Shown in pieces: positions 1 through 9,064 of a stretch of DNA of 58,079 nucleotides (position 1 is the stretch's first letter; each line of letters opens with the position of its first letter). A program made the position numbers and the translations under genes. The stretch is from assembly GCA_023249405.1 (NCBI GenBank), contig JAHFCR010000016.1, positions 1 through 58,079 of the forward strand, written 5' to 3'. This DNA comes from Peptococcaceae bacterium (GTDB taxonomy: Bacteria; Bacillota; DSM-12270; Thermacetogeniales; Thermacetogeniaceae). Under the pieces are notes generated by a model that made no database searches, was not told the origin of the DNA, and saw only the letters and a list, made by a program, of their open reading frames with translations.

Positions 1-141
1 TCCCAGCAGATGGCGGCAACAAGTGGAACGTCTGCCTTGCAGTCCCGGCTCTCCGGAGGTAAACCACCCAAGAGAACAGGGCCGGCAACAAAACCGTCCG
101 ACCTGATCGCCCTGGATGATTCGGATTTCGGAACCTTTTAA
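1..141 (+). CDS. C-terminal tail of an unidentified protein (partial, 5' end outside window)
   Basis: Frame 1 is open from the first base and stops with TAA at 139-141, giving 46 residues. The tail is low in complexity (Ser, Gly, Pro, Lys) and ends in an acidic-aromatic stretch, DDSDFGTF. Flexible tails with such an ending occur on methyl-accepting chemotaxis proteins, which would fit, but no diagnostic domain lies inside the window and the identity is a guess. A GC-rich hairpin follows the stop at 175-200. Confidence 0.5.
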   Translation, partial: SQQMAATSGTSALQSRLSGGKPPKRTGPATKPSDLIALDDSDFGTF

Positions 142-174
142 AGCGTAAAATTGACTGATAACCGATACTGCATG

Positions 175-200
175 GGGGATAGGGCAAGCCCCCTATCCCC
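175..200 (+). terminator. GC-rich hairpin downstream of the partial gene
   Basis: A perfect 10-bp stem (GGGGATAGGG at 175-184 with CCCTATCCCC at 191-200) has a 6-nt loop and lies 33 bases after the stop codon. There is no T-tract after it, so termination on the + strand is only presumed. Confidence 0.4.
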
Positions 201-250
201 GCGGTGGTAATCAGCCAGCCTACATGCGGGGCTTTAAAAAATGAAAGTGG

Positions 251-679
251 GTGTTATCATGCATGAATATGAGCTGTAGCGATGGGGCTGAGGGATTGCG
301 CCAGACTCTGGTCATGGTTGTGGCCAGCCTTGCTCACGGCTTGTTAACAAAAGAGTGCGGTGAATATTTGCAGGCGCAGCTCACCGTTAAGCATCCATTT
401 CAAGGGCAATTTCTGCTAACAATAGAGTCCGGGTTGCTTAAACATATAACTGGCAATGCCTACGGATATGATGAGCTGTTGAAACGCCAAAATATGTTTG
501 ATGCAAGAGATTCATTAATCACCATTGCTTTAAGGTTTATAGGGATTATCATGCCGTTTGCCATTGAGTATGAACTGGGCTGGGCAGCGTTGGTAGAAAA
601 TTTACCGCTGCTTGATGAGATCTGCATGAATTATGTGTTCAACCTGGTAAAAAAGCGCCTGCTATTTTCAGTTCGCTAA
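251..679 (+). CDS. Hypothetical protein, about 140 aa
   Basis: I do not recognise this protein. The reading frame opens at GTG 251, with ATG codons at 263 and 269 as alternatives. No start has a convincing Shine-Dalgarno sequence; the purine-rich AAAGTGGG lies just before 251. The middle has a short hydrophobic stretch (around residues 90-105, LITIALRFIGIIMPFAI) that could be a buried helix or a weak membrane segment. There is no signal peptide and no cysteine cluster beyond the N-terminus. It stands alone between two stretches without genes, upstream of the spore protein. Codon use is ordinary, so it is probably real, with an uncertain start. Confidence 0.5.
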   Translation: MLSCMNMSCSDGAEGLRQTLVMVVASLAHGLLTKECGEYLQAQLTVKHPFQGQFLLTIESGLLKHITGNAYGYDELLKRQNMFDARDSLITIALRFIGIIMPFAIEYELGWAALVENLPLLDEICMNYVFNLVKKRLLFSVR

Positions 680-1050
680 CAGGTACTCCTTAATTTCCGC
701 CAAACCTGATGCGTGAATATTCTTAGTAACCAGGATCCTCTCGACTTTTGGCCAAATGTCCTATTTACTCAAAGTTTGGTCATGCCCTCATTATCACGCG
801 GCCGCCGGTAACCATCCCTGCTTCTCACAAGTAAATCAATGCCTAATAAATACCATATAGTTTAAATAAGGGCTGATATTAGGAAATACTGCAAATATTA
901 CTACGGTATAGTTTTTAATAAATTATTCCTACAAATATTTATGTGTTTTGGTGTCATCTTACTAGTATTATTTCAAGCCTTTGAACCAAACTATACTTAG
1001 AATCTCAAAAGTATTTGCAGCTAAGTATTCCGAAATCCATCTAGAAACGA
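680..1050. other. AT-rich intergenic region upstream of the spore protein gene
   Basis: No gene is seen in about 370 bases. The motif TATAGTTT occurs near 852 and 904 on the + strand, and the reverse form AAACTATAC lies near 985. Such repeated motifs before a spore gene could be regulator or sigma-factor contacts. I could not fit a clear sigma-G -35/-10 pair. Confidence 0.3.
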
Positions 1051-1065
1051 AAGGAGGTGTATCTA

Positions 1066-1260
1066 GTGGCCCGAAACGGTCTTTTGAATCCCAACGCAAG
1101 GAAAGCCCTGGATCAATTCAAGTTTGAAGTTGCCGCTCAAGTAGGAGTTGACTACAACCAGGGATATCTGGGCAACGTTTCATCCCGTGACAATGGTTCT
1201 GTCGGTGGAGCCATGACTAAGAAAGTATGGGAACAGTATCAGAATAGCATTGCAAGATAA
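1066..1260 (+). CDS. Alpha/beta-type small acid-soluble spore protein (SASP)
   Basis: This is a 64-residue DNA-binding protein that coats and protects spore DNA and is degraded at germination by the GPR protease. The family signature is plain: a KFEVA segment that matches the GPR cleavage site, followed by the conserved AAQVGVDY region, a GYLGNVSSRDNGSVGG loop and a C-terminal helix with MTKKVWEQYQ. Start GTG at 1066 is chosen because AAGGAGGT at 1051-1058 lies 7 bases before it; an in-frame GTG at 1057 overlaps that ribosome site and is unlikely. It is monocistronic, followed by a strong hairpin. It shows that the organism forms endospores. Confidence 0.95.
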   Translation: MARNGLLNPNARKALDQFKFEVAAQVGVDYNQGYLGNVSSRDNGSVGGAMTKKVWEQYQNSIAR

Positions 1261-1285
1261 CACCCGATACCCATCTTTCCTTTCA

Positions 1286-1320
1286 ACGAAAACCAGGCGA
1301 TTGCGGCGTCTGGTTTTCGT
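1286..1320 (+). terminator. Hairpin terminator after the SASP gene
   Basis: ACGAAAACCAG at 1286-1296 pairs perfectly with CTGGTTTTCGT at 1310-1320 across a 13-nt loop, 25 bases after the SASP stop. The 3' arm itself supplies a TTTT run, but no long T-tract follows. Confidence 0.6.
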
Positions 1321-1637
1321 GCTTGCCCGCAACGGCTGCTATTAAAACTGGCATTATCGTGAAACAGGAAAAAATGTGAATAATGTTAACAACTTTGTTA
1401 ATAACATGAGTAGATAACAAAAAATAGGATGCAGTTATTGGCTTCTTGCCCTCCCTTGTATAGCTTTTACAAAATTATACTTTTTATTCTTAGATATGAT
1501 TTGGGGGCTATTAGCAAAACAGTTTAAATTGCTTTCTGAACGTCTCGAGTTGCCCGCAGGGTTTGTGCAGTGTCCGCAGCAACTCAGAGATGTAAGCTCA
1601 GTCTTTATAAGGGATTGCTATGTCGGGCGCCGGATTC
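1321..1637. other. Intergenic region without a recognisable gene
   Basis: This AT-rich stretch lies between the SASP terminator and the nitroreductase terminators. It holds a loose inverted repeat around 1384-1407 (TGTTAAC...GTTAATAACA). No open frame with a ribosome site was found. Confidence 0.3.
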
Positions 1638-1710
1638 AAAAAAAGCTATCAGGGGGATAGCCCTGATAGCCTGTCGGTTTCTGCCATTGAGTTTGTGACA
1701 ACTCAATGGC
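1638..1710 (-). terminator. Tandem hairpins, intrinsic terminator of the nitroreductase gene
   Basis: There are two perfect inverted repeats: 1683-1693 with 1700-1710 (GCCATTGAGTT arms) and 1645-1654 with 1661-1670 (GCTATCAGGG arms). Read on the minus strand, the second hairpin is followed directly by seven T's (A7 at 1638-1644 on +), a classical intrinsic terminator for the gene ending at 1855. Confidence 0.75.
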
Positions 1711-1854
1711 TGGGAGAGGAGAAACTGGAGGAAGATCCTTTCATGCTGAAAAACGCATGAAGATCCTCTATCATATTGTGATCCATATCAAGCGATTTTA
1801 TACATTGGAGATCAACATTGGAGCAAAACAATATGATAATAGTAGCCGGTCCGA

Positions 1855-2361
1855 TCAAAATGTCTCATAAGAGACGAAATCACTTAGCTCTTTCCTCGGG
1901 CGCGGATCGGGATTTTCAGCTGGATACCCCAGCGGGGTCATGGCGACGACCCTGATCTGCGGCGGTATGTTCAAGATCTTTTTTACCTCATTTTCATCGA
2001 AATGGCCCAGCCAGCATGTGCCGAGACCTAACTCATGAGCCTCCAGGATCATGAAAGAAAGAGCGATGGATACATCAATCGGATAGGTATATTGACCGCA
2101 GTGCATTATTTTATCAACAGTGCCGCAACCAACCAGAACCACGGGCGCCGTTCCAACGAACTGCTGTCCGCCCGCAGCATCCACTAGCTTTTTTCTCGTT
2201 GCCCCATCTTTTACCACGATGAATTTCCAGTCTTGCAGGTTAGCTGCTGACGGAGCCAATCTCCCTGCTTCCAAGACTGCCTGCAGCTTATCCTCTTCAA
2301 TATCCTTCGGAGCGTATGATCTGATGCTTCTCCTGCCTTGTATCGCCGCTTTGACGTCCAT
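1855..2361 (-). CDS. Nitroreductase family FMN-dependent oxidoreductase
   Basis: The 168-residue protein has the nitroreductase fold, binds FMN and uses NAD(P)H to reduce nitro compounds, quinones or related substrates; the physiological substrate is unknown. Family marks in order are RRSIRSY near residue 11 (phosphate contact), PSAANLQDWKF near 37-47, the GTCWLGHFDE segment near 113, and LGYPAE near 144. The length fits the short single-domain subfamily. Start ATG at 2361 has GAGAGGGTG about 7 bases upstream. It is divergent from the HEAT-repeat gene and has its own terminator. Short nitroreductases of anaerobes are often annotated as putative NADH dehydrogenases; nothing here narrows the function. 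Confidence 0.9.
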   Translation of the reverse strand: MDVKAAIQGRRSIRSYAPKDIEEDKLQAVLEAGRLAPSAANLQDWKFIVVKDGATRKKLVDAAGGQQFVGTAPVVLVGCGTVDKIMHCGQYTYPIDVSIALSFMILEAHELGLGTCWLGHFDENEVKKILNIPPQIRVVAMTPLGYPAENPDPRPRKELSDFVSYETF

Positions 2362-2615
2362 TCCGAATCACCCTCTCGTTATATTTTTTACCGGATTGAC
2401 ATCTGTCAACCTGGTAAGATTGCCATAATTTTGGATCATATCTTAAAGAAAGTCAAATGTTGTGCCTGAATCGAATGTGCAACCATGGGGTCGACGTGCC
2501 TATGATGTCAAGATTAACTTTGGTCAGACTTGGGATTACTAAAGTTGAACTGGCAGGGAATACAAAGAAACTAAAGAATAGTAACTTAGCTGTCAAACTT
2601 TATGGGAGTGATCCA

Positions 2616-3503
2616 ATGCGTCTTTTCAGGCCAAATGTTCAGAAGATGATGAAGAAAAAAGATGTGAACGGTTTGATCAGGGCCATAGGAGATGCCGAAA
2701 GGCATGTCCGCCTTGCCGCCATCGAGGCCTTAGGAGACATCGGCGATACCCGGGCCGTTGAGCCGCTCATTGCCGCTCTCAAGGACAGTAGCTGGGGTGT
2801 GCGGCAATATGCTGCTACAGCTTTAGGGGCCATCGGCGATACCCGGGCCGTCAAGCCGCTCACGGCTGCTTTCAAGGATAATAAAAAAATTGTTCGTAAG
2901 GCAGCCGCCGAAGCCCTGGCGAAGATCGGGCTCTCGGTTGAACCCGAGGCACAGGCATGGTATTTGGTAGCATTGGAGGAATGGTCCCGGGTTATTCCTT
3001 TAGGGGAGTCGGCGATAGAGCCGCTCGTGACTGCTCTCAGAGAGGGCGAAGTGTGCGCTGCCAATGCCTTGGGGGAGATTGGCAGCGTGCGGGCGCTGGA
3101 GCCGCTCTCAGCTGCCCTCAAAGAGGATGATTATTATTTGCGTAAGGCCGCTGCTGCGGCTATAGGCAAGATCGGCATGCCATATGAACCCGAGGGGCAG
3201 GCATGGTACGCAGTAGAAATAGGTGACTGGGACCTGGTGGATACATTGGGACTAGTAGCCGTGGAGCCGCTCATTTTTAAGCTCACCAAATATAAGGACA
3301 TTGGAAAAGGATACGCGGCGCGCAATGCTGCTATAAGGCTTCAGGCACTGTATCGCTCCGGAAAGCTCAGCGACATGGACAAACAAAAAATTCTTTACGT
3401 AGGCAGCATCATGACCAAACCTCATATGGATCACAGTGAGGTTTTTGATGAAGATCCCGATCTGGCTGAACATGAGGACTATGGCATCGGAGTGGAACTG
3501 TAG
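2616..3503 (+). CDS. HEAT-repeat (PBS-lyase type) scaffold protein
   Basis: A 295-residue protein built of about five HEAT-like repeats. The canonical unit appears as [20 protein letters not shown] and again as [20 protein letters not shown], and two repeats carry the EPEAQAWY-type insertion. HEAT proteins are protein-binding solenoids without catalysis. The C-terminus (about residues 262-295) leaves the repeat pattern and is acidic, ending in [11 protein letters not shown]. Start ATG 2616 is preferred because GGGAGTGAT lies just upstream and the family often starts with a short basic segment; the frame is open back to 2457 without family similarity. Its stop TAG shares a base with the GTG start of the radical SAM gene, so the two are translationally coupled. 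Confidence 0.85.
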   Translation: MRLFRPNVQKMMKKKDVNGLIRAIGDAERHVRLAAIEALGDIGDTRAVEPLIAALKDSSWGVRQYAATALGAIGDTRAVKPLTAAFKDNKKIVRKAAAEALAKIGLSVEPEAQAWYLVALEEWSRVIPLGESAIEPLVTALREGEVCAANALGEIGSVRALEPLSAALKEDDYYLRKAAAAAIGKIGMPYEPEGQAWYAVEIGDWDLVDTLGLVAVEPLIFKLTKYKDIGKGYAARNAAIRLQALYRSGKLSDMDKQKILYVGSIMTKPHMDHSEVFDEDPDLAEHEDYGIGVEL

Positions 3504-4720
3504 TGCCCCTCAGCCTCATGCTGATGCCATCTTACTCCTGCCCCGCCAAATGCAGTTACTGTTTCGGCCCGTGGGGCAATGATGTGATGGGCGCTGATAT
3601 TTTAAAGATGGCACTCGCATGGCTTGATGATCTGCAGCGTGACGGGAAGATAGATCAACTGGGCGTCGTCTTCCACGGCGGAGAGCCGCTGACCGCCGGA
3701 GTGGACTTCTTTAGCCGGTCTCTGCCCCGCCTGAGGCAAACCATCAGGTCAAAGAGATCGAGGATGAGCGCGCAGAGCAATCTCTGGCTGCTCACCGCTG
3801 AATTTTGTGAACTGTTTGCGGAATATGGCGTGTCGTTGGGTACCAGCCTGGATGGGCCGGAGACTATCACCGATGTCCAGCGCGGGCAGGGCTATTTCCG
3901 CCGTACCATGGCTGGCATTGAGCTTGCACGGAGGCATGGACTGAAGGTCGGATGCATCTGCACCATTACCAGCCAATCGGCGCCCCGTGCCGGTGAGATA
4001 TTGGACTTCTTTATTCGTGAGGGCCTCAACTTTTCTATTCATGCAGCCGTTCTCCCGCTAATCGATTCCGGCTTGGCTGCCGGGCCTCCTTCTGCTCCTT
4101 GGGCGCTCCCGCCAAATGTTTACGGAGGCTTGCTGGTAGATCTGCTGGACTCCTACCTTGTTAATACCAAACGGATCCGTATCAATACCCTCGATCAGCT
4201 CAGTCGCAGCATCTCCTCGGGTGAGGGATGCACATGCACCTATCGTGATTGTCTGGGAGACTACCTGGCCATAGCTCCGGACGGAAGCATCTATCCATGT
4301 CAGCGATTTGCAGGGCTGTGTTCATACCGCCTCGGTTATGTACAGGAACGCCCCAGTCTGGAGCGGTTGCGGCGGTCACCCGCATGGCAAATGCTCCGGG
4401 AGCGTGAGGAGCGCATTGCCGGAGCATGCGGCAGCTGTTCATATTTCCACCTATGCAAGGGGGGCTGCCCCTATAATGCACTGGCAGCCGGAGGCGGTTC
4501 TTTTAACGGTGGCCTGAAGGATCCTTATTGCTCCTCCTATCAGCGCATCTTCTCCCGCATCACCGAGCGCGCCCTGGCGGAGGTCTTTTCCGAGGAAAAC
4601 CTGCAGGATGTGGCAGAGCAGCCGGGAGACGACCTGTTGCGCCAGGGCCCCCTTCTGACCATCATGCGAGGTGGCCCTCACCCGCGGGCATCCGTCGGCA
4701 CACAAGGAACTAAAAAATAG
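3503..4720 (+). CDS. Radical SAM/SPASM-domain protein (putative peptide or protein maturase)
   Basis: 405 residues. The CxxxCxxC motif (C13, C17, C20, in SCPAKCSYC) binds the [4Fe-4S]-SAM cluster. FHGGEPL near 52-58 and LGTSLDGPE near 112 are typical of the anaerobic sulfatase-maturase/SPASM group. A C-terminal SPASM region carries many Cys (CTCTYRDC, YPCQRF, ACGSC, LCKGGCP, DPYC) that would bind auxiliary clusters. Known relatives modify ribosomal peptides or protein side chains. The start is GTG 3503, with GGAGTGG about ten bases upstream inside the HEAT gene, and the one-base stop/start overlap implies coupling. No sulfatase and no obvious precursor peptide is nearby. The HEAT partner is the only candidate substrate or scaffold visible here. 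The exact subfamily is unknown. Confidence 0.85.
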   Translation: MPLSLMLMPSYSCPAKCSYCFGPWGNDVMGADILKMALAWLDDLQRDGKIDQLGVVFHGGEPLTAGVDFFSRSLPRLRQTIRSKRSRMSAQSNLWLLTAEFCELFAEYGVSLGTSLDGPETITDVQRGQGYFRRTMAGIELARRHGLKVGCICTITSQSAPRAGEILDFFIREGLNFSIHAAVLPLIDSGLAAGPPSAPWALPPNVYGGLLVDLLDSYLVNTKRIRINTLDQLSRSISSGEGCTCTYRDCLGDYLAIAPDGSIYPCQRFAGLCSYRLGYVQERPSLERLRRSPAWQMLREREERIAGACGSCSYFHLCKGGCPYNALAAGGGSFNGGLKDPYCSSYQRIFSRITERALAEVFSEENLQDVAEQPGDDLLRQGPLLTIMRGGPHPRASVGTQGTKK

Positions 4721-4919
4721 CTTTCGGACATAATCCCCCATAACATATCATAATACGACAGATATTTCTAAAGGAATTCGGTAATAGATCAAGAAAATAG
4801 CAAACTGTGCCATTTATTTATATTAACTGTAACATATTGGTGCAACCCATAAGTAATTATGTATAATTTAAGTATTAAAACGCTGATGAGTTGCTGACAA
4901 TTACCAGGGGGAAGAAAGC

Positions 4920-6116
4920 TTGGTGTTCGCAATCAGCCGGGATATTAACGAGGCGCGAGAAGCTCAGGAAAAACTGCAACAGAACGAGGAGCGGTTGCGC
5001 GCTGCCACTAATGTCGCCGACCGTAAAAAAGCCGCGGAAGTCCTGCGCCTGTCCGAGGAGCGTTTCTCTAAAGTGTTTCATTCCAGTCCGTGCATGATGG
5101 CGATCGTCTCTCTACCGGACTACCGATATGCCGATGTTAACCAGTGCTGGTTGGGCACGGCTAATTTTGACTATAAAGAGGTGATCGGCAGGACGGCAGA
5201 AGAGATTGGTTACTGGCCGGAGCCGCAATTTCAACAGATGATGCTATTGTTAAAGGAAAATGGTAGAGTGCAAAACCTGGAGATCAAGTTCCGAACCAGC
5301 CAGGGCAAAGTGCGATACGGACTGTGGTCTGGGGAGATCGTCACTATCAATGATGAACGTTGCCTATTGGGAGCAACGATAGACATAACTAAGCACAAAA
5401 AGATGGAAAAGGAAATGGCCCGCCTCGACCGCCTGTATCTGATCGGCGAGATGGCATCCGGCATCGCCCACGAGATCCGCAACCCCATGACGGTGGTCAG
5501 AGGCTATCTGCAATTATTACAGAATAAAGAGGGGACGCAGCTTTATCAGAAACAGTTTAACCTGATGATCCAGGAGCTGGATCGGGCTAACGCCATTATC
5601 ACGGAATATCTTTACCTGGCTAAGAACAAGGCTGCCTGCATGAAGGAGCAGAATCTCAACAATATACTGTTTTCCATGCTCCCGTTAATTCAGTCTGAAG
5701 CCAACAAGGCGAATAAGACGATCAGGATAGAAACGGGATGCATACCCGATCTGTTGCTGGACGATAAAGAGATCGCACAGGCCATCCTCAATTTGGCCAA
5801 GAACGGCCTTGAGGCCATGGCCGATGAAGGAGTGTTAATCTTAAAAACATACCGGGATAGCGAAGCGGTTATTCTCTCGGTCCAGGATCAGGGAACAGGG
5901 ATCCCTCCCGGCATACTCGATAGAATTGGAACGCCATTTTTCACTACCAAGGATGGCGGAACAGGTCTGGGGTTGGCGGTCTGTTACAGCGTTGCTTCCA
6001 GGCACAACGCTACGATCCGGATAGAGACCGGTTCTACCGGTACAACCTTCTTTATCAGCTTCAATACGGCTGACATAATCCAGAAGTATAGAGAATTTAA
6101 ACTGACAGGAAAGTAG
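4920..6116 (+). CDS. PAS-domain sensor histidine kinase, possibly 5'-truncated
   Basis: 398 residues ending in a complete kinase core. A PAS domain with PAC segment spans about 45-158, followed by the H-box IAHEIRNP (phospho-acceptor His184), an N-box NLAKNGLEAM near 287, the G1 box DQGTGIPPG, an F-box PFFTTK and the G2 box GGTGLGLAV. There is no membrane segment. The first 15 residues (VFAISRDINEAREAQEK) look like the end of an earlier PAC motif, and the same frame stays PAC-like back to a TGA at 4887, so an upstream PAS domain may have been lost. The proposed start is TTG 4920 after AGGGGGAAG; GTG 4923 is an alternative. No response regulator gene is adjacent. Confidence 0.8.
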   Translation: MVFAISRDINEAREAQEKLQQNEERLRAATNVADRKKAAEVLRLSEERFSKVFHSSPCMMAIVSLPDYRYADVNQCWLGTANFDYKEVIGRTAEEIGYWPEPQFQQMMLLLKENGRVQNLEIKFRTSQGKVRYGLWSGEIVTINDERCLLGATIDITKHKKMEKEMARLDRLYLIGEMASGIAHEIRNPMTVVRGYLQLLQNKEGTQLYQKQFNLMIQELDRANAIITEYLYLAKNKAACMKEQNLNNILFSMLPLIQSEANKANKTIRIETGCIPDLLLDDKEIAQAILNLAKNGLEAMADEGVLILKTYRDSEAVILSVQDQGTGIPPGILDRIGTPFFTTKDGGTGLGLAVCYSVASRHNATIRIETGSTGTTFFISFNTADIIQKYREFKLTGK

Positions 6117-6173
6117 TAAGATCTTTAGCCTGTTAGGAAACACCTTCCTCAAGCGACGAACCGCATCTCTCCC

Positions 6174-6305
6174 ATGATGATACCATCATCCAAGTATGAC
6201 CCCGCCAATCTGCATCCTTCTTGGCTGAAGCTTTTTACTGTTGGAACTGACGAAAAAACAGGGAAAGTCGATGCTGAAATGCAGCGAGTTCTACAATTTA
6301 TTTAA
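6174..6305 (+). CDS. Possible small protein, 43 aa
   Basis: ATG codons at 6174 and 6177 open a 43-codon frame ending TAA at 6303-6305. The product is rich in aromatic and charged residues (YDPANLHPSWLKLF...) and looks like coding sequence, perhaps a fragment of a larger protein. No ribosome binding site precedes it. It may equally be the remnant of a decayed gene. Confidence 0.3.
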   Translation: MMIPSSKYDPANLHPSWLKLFTVGTDEKTGKVDAEMQRVLQFI

Positions 6306-6394
6306 CCGGAGAGTTGTATATTTTGATCGGGCAGGCACGTTTTTAAGATGTTTGTTTATAAGAAAACTCATCTAATCTGGAGGGAGTCTCACTG

Positions 6395-6826
6395 ATGCTT
6401 GTACAACTGGATCAGTACCGGCAGAAGGCCTATTTGAAGAGAAAACGGCATGCTTTTAGAGAGTTCATCGACTGCTACGAATACTGTTTCGTGAGCGGGT
6501 ACGAGGCCTATTTCGGAGATTACCTCTGGCATGTTATCGAGGTTGACAGTGTTCTGGTTTCCGTGGTGGAGAAACAGGGGCAGTTTGTGCTGGTGTCCAT
6601 TCAATTTCCGAAAAAGAGTTTTGATTTTAACAAGATAGTTGAGTGGCTGAACAATTATAATGTGGTGTTGCATCCCAGGGATAAGGATACAGGAACAATA
6701 ACGGATGCCAAGGCGATCATTAAAAGCCTTCTATTTAAAGGTAATCCGCTGTTGTTATACAAAAAGGGGACCAAGACCCTGAAATATAATCCCAGCAAAC
6801 TGGTGGAAGTGACCGACTGCTGGTAG
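6395..6826 (+). CDS. Hypothetical protein, 143 aa
   Basis: I do not recognise this protein. It starts at ATG 6395 with GGAGGGAG about 8 bases upstream, so the start is secure. The sequence is mixed alpha/beta in appearance: a basic N-terminal helix (RQKAYLKRKRHAF), aromatic-rich segments (YEYCFVSGYEAYFGDYLW), a beta-like core (VDSVLVSVVEKQGQFVLVSI) and a Lys-rich C-terminus. No signal peptide, membrane helix or metal motif is present. It is a single gene, convergent with the sigma-54 activator gene on the minus strand. Confidence 0.7.
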   Translation: MLVQLDQYRQKAYLKRKRHAFREFIDCYEYCFVSGYEAYFGDYLWHVIEVDSVLVSVVEKQGQFVLVSIQFPKKSFDFNKIVEWLNNYNVVLHPRDKDTGTITDAKAIIKSLLFKGNPLLLYKKGTKTLKYNPSKLVEVTDCW

Positions 6827-6883
6827 GTGGAGTGCGCATCTATGATTAGTTACCACCTCTGAAGGTGGTATAATGATAAGGGC

Positions 6884-8902
6884 TTATACCATAATGTTTA
6901 ACTTATGGAGCCTCCTGTAGAGTGAATTGCGGGAAATACCCATTTCCCTGGCTACCCGGCTGACATTGCCGTTATTTTTTGATAGCAGGGCGATGATCTC
7001 CTCATGCTCCTTTTTTATCAACAAATCTTTAATATTTCTTCGCTCATCGGTGATCGTAGTTAGTTTGGATGCTGATACTGTTTCTGCTTGCCAGGCTGCG
7101 GCGGGACGCGGCGACAGGATCTCTTCAGGCAGATGCTCCAGGCCGATCCTCTGCTCAGTGGCAATATTGACCATTCTCTCCACCACGTTCTGAAATTCTC
7201 GTACGTTGCCGGGCCAGTCATATAGCCGCAACAGGGTGATTATCTCGGGGTCGATCTCCGTGATCTCTACCCCCAACTTGCGGCAGGTCCTCTCAAAAAA
7301 AATCTCAAATAGCAACGGTATATCCTCAAGATGCTCCCTCAGAGGAGGGAGCTTGATGGAGATCACGTTCAACCTGTAGTAGAGGTCTCGCCGAAAATTG
7401 CCCTTAGCGATTTCTAGCTGTAAATTCTTATTAGTGGCGCAGATGATCCGTACATCGATCAGCGTGGCCTTATCGCCGCCAATACGGGTGATTGTTTTAT
7501 CCTGCAGCACCCGCAGCAGGGAAACCTGCTGTTCCAGAGGCATGTCTCCAATCTCGTCCAGGAACAGGGTGCCGCCGGAGGCCAGTTCAAATTTTCCCGG
7601 CCTGCCCCCCTTGTAAGCTCCGGTAAAGGCCCCCTCCACGTAGCCGAACAGTTCGCTGCCGATCAATTCCCTGGGTATGGCCCCGCAGTTCACGGCCACG
7701 AAGGGGCCATTCCGGCGGGCGCTCTTATTATGAATCGCCTGGGCGAACATTTCCTTGCCGGTGCCGCTCTCGCCGCTGAGCAGCACGTTGCTGTCATTGC
7801 CTGCGGCCAGGGAACTAATTTGAATAGCCTTTAAAAGGAGTTCACTGTGACCGATGATGTCCTCAAAATTGAAGGTGGCATGGGCGCCGCTGAAACGGTT
7901 GATCAGGTTTTTGATCTTATTGATCGGATTGATGAAGATAACGCCGCCGGTAATGTTGCCCTGATCATCCTTGATCGGTTTTCCGGAAGCCAGGCAACTG
8001 GTCGTGCCCGTGACCGTGTTTACTATGACCTCCAAATCCATGAAGGCCTTGCCGGTGGCCAGCATATCTGCAACCGGGGCGTATCGCCCTAAATAATCCT
8101 GGATCGGGCTGCTGCTGATATGTTGGGCGGACTTTGCCAACAATTTTTCTGCCACCGGGTTTACCTGCTTGATGGTGCCGCCTGTATCGACCACCACCAC
8201 TCCATCGGAGACGGTCAGAAAAATATTGTTCAGGCGGTTATTGAGCAGAGTCAGTTCCCGGTTCTTCTGCTGAACGCGCATTTGCTGCTGAATGGCTTCT
8301 ACCGCCGCCACGACCATGCCGAGTGTATGCAGGTGCGTTTTTTCCACCGGACCGGACATCTCTAAAGCCCCGATCATCTGGTTGTCATTATCGAAAATCG
8401 GAGCGCCCGAGCAGGTCCACGGGTGGTGTTTGCGGCAGAAGTGTTCGGCGCCGGAAACCTGAAACGGCCTCTGCAGCGCCAGAGAGGTGCCAACCCCATT
8501 GTTGCCCACCTCTCCTTCGGTCCACAGGGCTCCCGGGCAAAGATTGAGACCGTGGTTGCCGTTGATCACGCTGCTGTCCCCCACGGCTTCCATGAGATAA
8601 CCCCGCTCGTCGCATAGGATCACCACAAAACTGGAGCTGGCAACGAACCCATAGAGGTTCTCCATGAATGGCCTGGCGATATCGATCAGATTCTTTCTCC
8701 TCTCCAGCAACTCTTCCAATTGAGGCCTGGCAAGCAGCAGGGTGCTGCGGGGAGCGAAAGGATCGACCCCGGCCTGGCGACACCTGAGCCAGGATTGGGC
8801 AATCTCGGGCCGGACATCTCCGGGTTCAATCTCAACGGTCCTGATGAACCTCTTCCATGCAGAAAGGATCTGTTTATCTGCTGATGCACTTTTTGTAACC
8901 AT
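6884..8902 (-). CDS. AcoR-type sigma-54-dependent transcriptional activator
   Basis: 672 residues. The N-terminal region resembles the GAF sensor of AcoR-like activators (about 60-215, with NNGVGTSLALQRPFQVSGAEHF). A PAS domain follows (about 222-330), then a sigma-54 AAA+ domain with Walker A GESGTGKE, the GAFTGA loop that contacts sigma-54, and Walker B FLDEIGDM. The C-terminal Fis-type HTH reads NVSRVAREMGISRNSLYRRL. Members activate sigma-54 promoters of acetoin, alcohol or aldehyde catabolism in response to small metabolites. A consensus sigma-54 promoter lies 420 bases upstream on the other strand, before the aldehyde dehydrogenase, which is the likely target. The start is ATG 8902. Confidence 0.9.
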   Translation of the reverse strand: MVTKSASADKQILSAWKRFIRTVEIEPGDVRPEIAQSWLRCRQAGVDPFAPRSTLLLARPQLEELLERRKNLIDIARPFMENLYGFVASSSFVVILCDERGYLMEAVGDSSVINGNHGLNLCPGALWTEGEVGNNGVGTSLALQRPFQVSGAEHFCRKHHPWTCSGAPIFDNDNQMIGALEMSGPVEKTHLHTLGMVVAAVEAIQQQMRVQQKNRELTLLNNRLNNIFLTVSDGVVVVDTGGTIKQVNPVAEKLLAKSAQHISSSPIQDYLGRYAPVADMLATGKAFMDLEVIVNTVTGTTSCLASGKPIKDDQGNITGGVIFINPINKIKNLINRFSGAHATFNFEDIIGHSELLLKAIQISSLAAGNDSNVLLSGESGTGKEMFAQAIHNKSARRNGPFVAVNCGAIPRELIGSELFGYVEGAFTGAYKGGRPGKFELASGGTLFLDEIGDMPLEQQVSLLRVLQDKTITRIGGDKATLIDVRIICATNKNLQLEIAKGNFRRDLYYRLNVISIKLPPLREHLEDIPLLFEIFFERTCRKLGVEITEIDPEIITLLRLYDWPGNVREFQNVVERMVNIATEQRIGLEHLPEEILSPRPAAAWQAETVSASKLTTITDERRNIKDLLIKKEHEEIIALLSKNNGNVSRVAREMGISRNSLYRRLHKLNIMV

Positions 8903-9064
8903 TTTCCCGCCTCCATAAAGTATTGGACAAATAGGACTCGGGCCGGGTAGGGATAAGCGTTTCTATTATTTTGATCATATACGATAAGGATAATCAAGTT
9001 CCTGCTTGGACCAGGTTGCATTCAAGACGCCAGCGTTTGATGTTTCCTAGATTGATGATGAAAT

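Noticed and set aside
2457-2615. 53-codon extension upstream of the HEAT gene
   Set aside because: No HEAT similarity and a much better ribosome site at ATG 2616; it is taken as leader.
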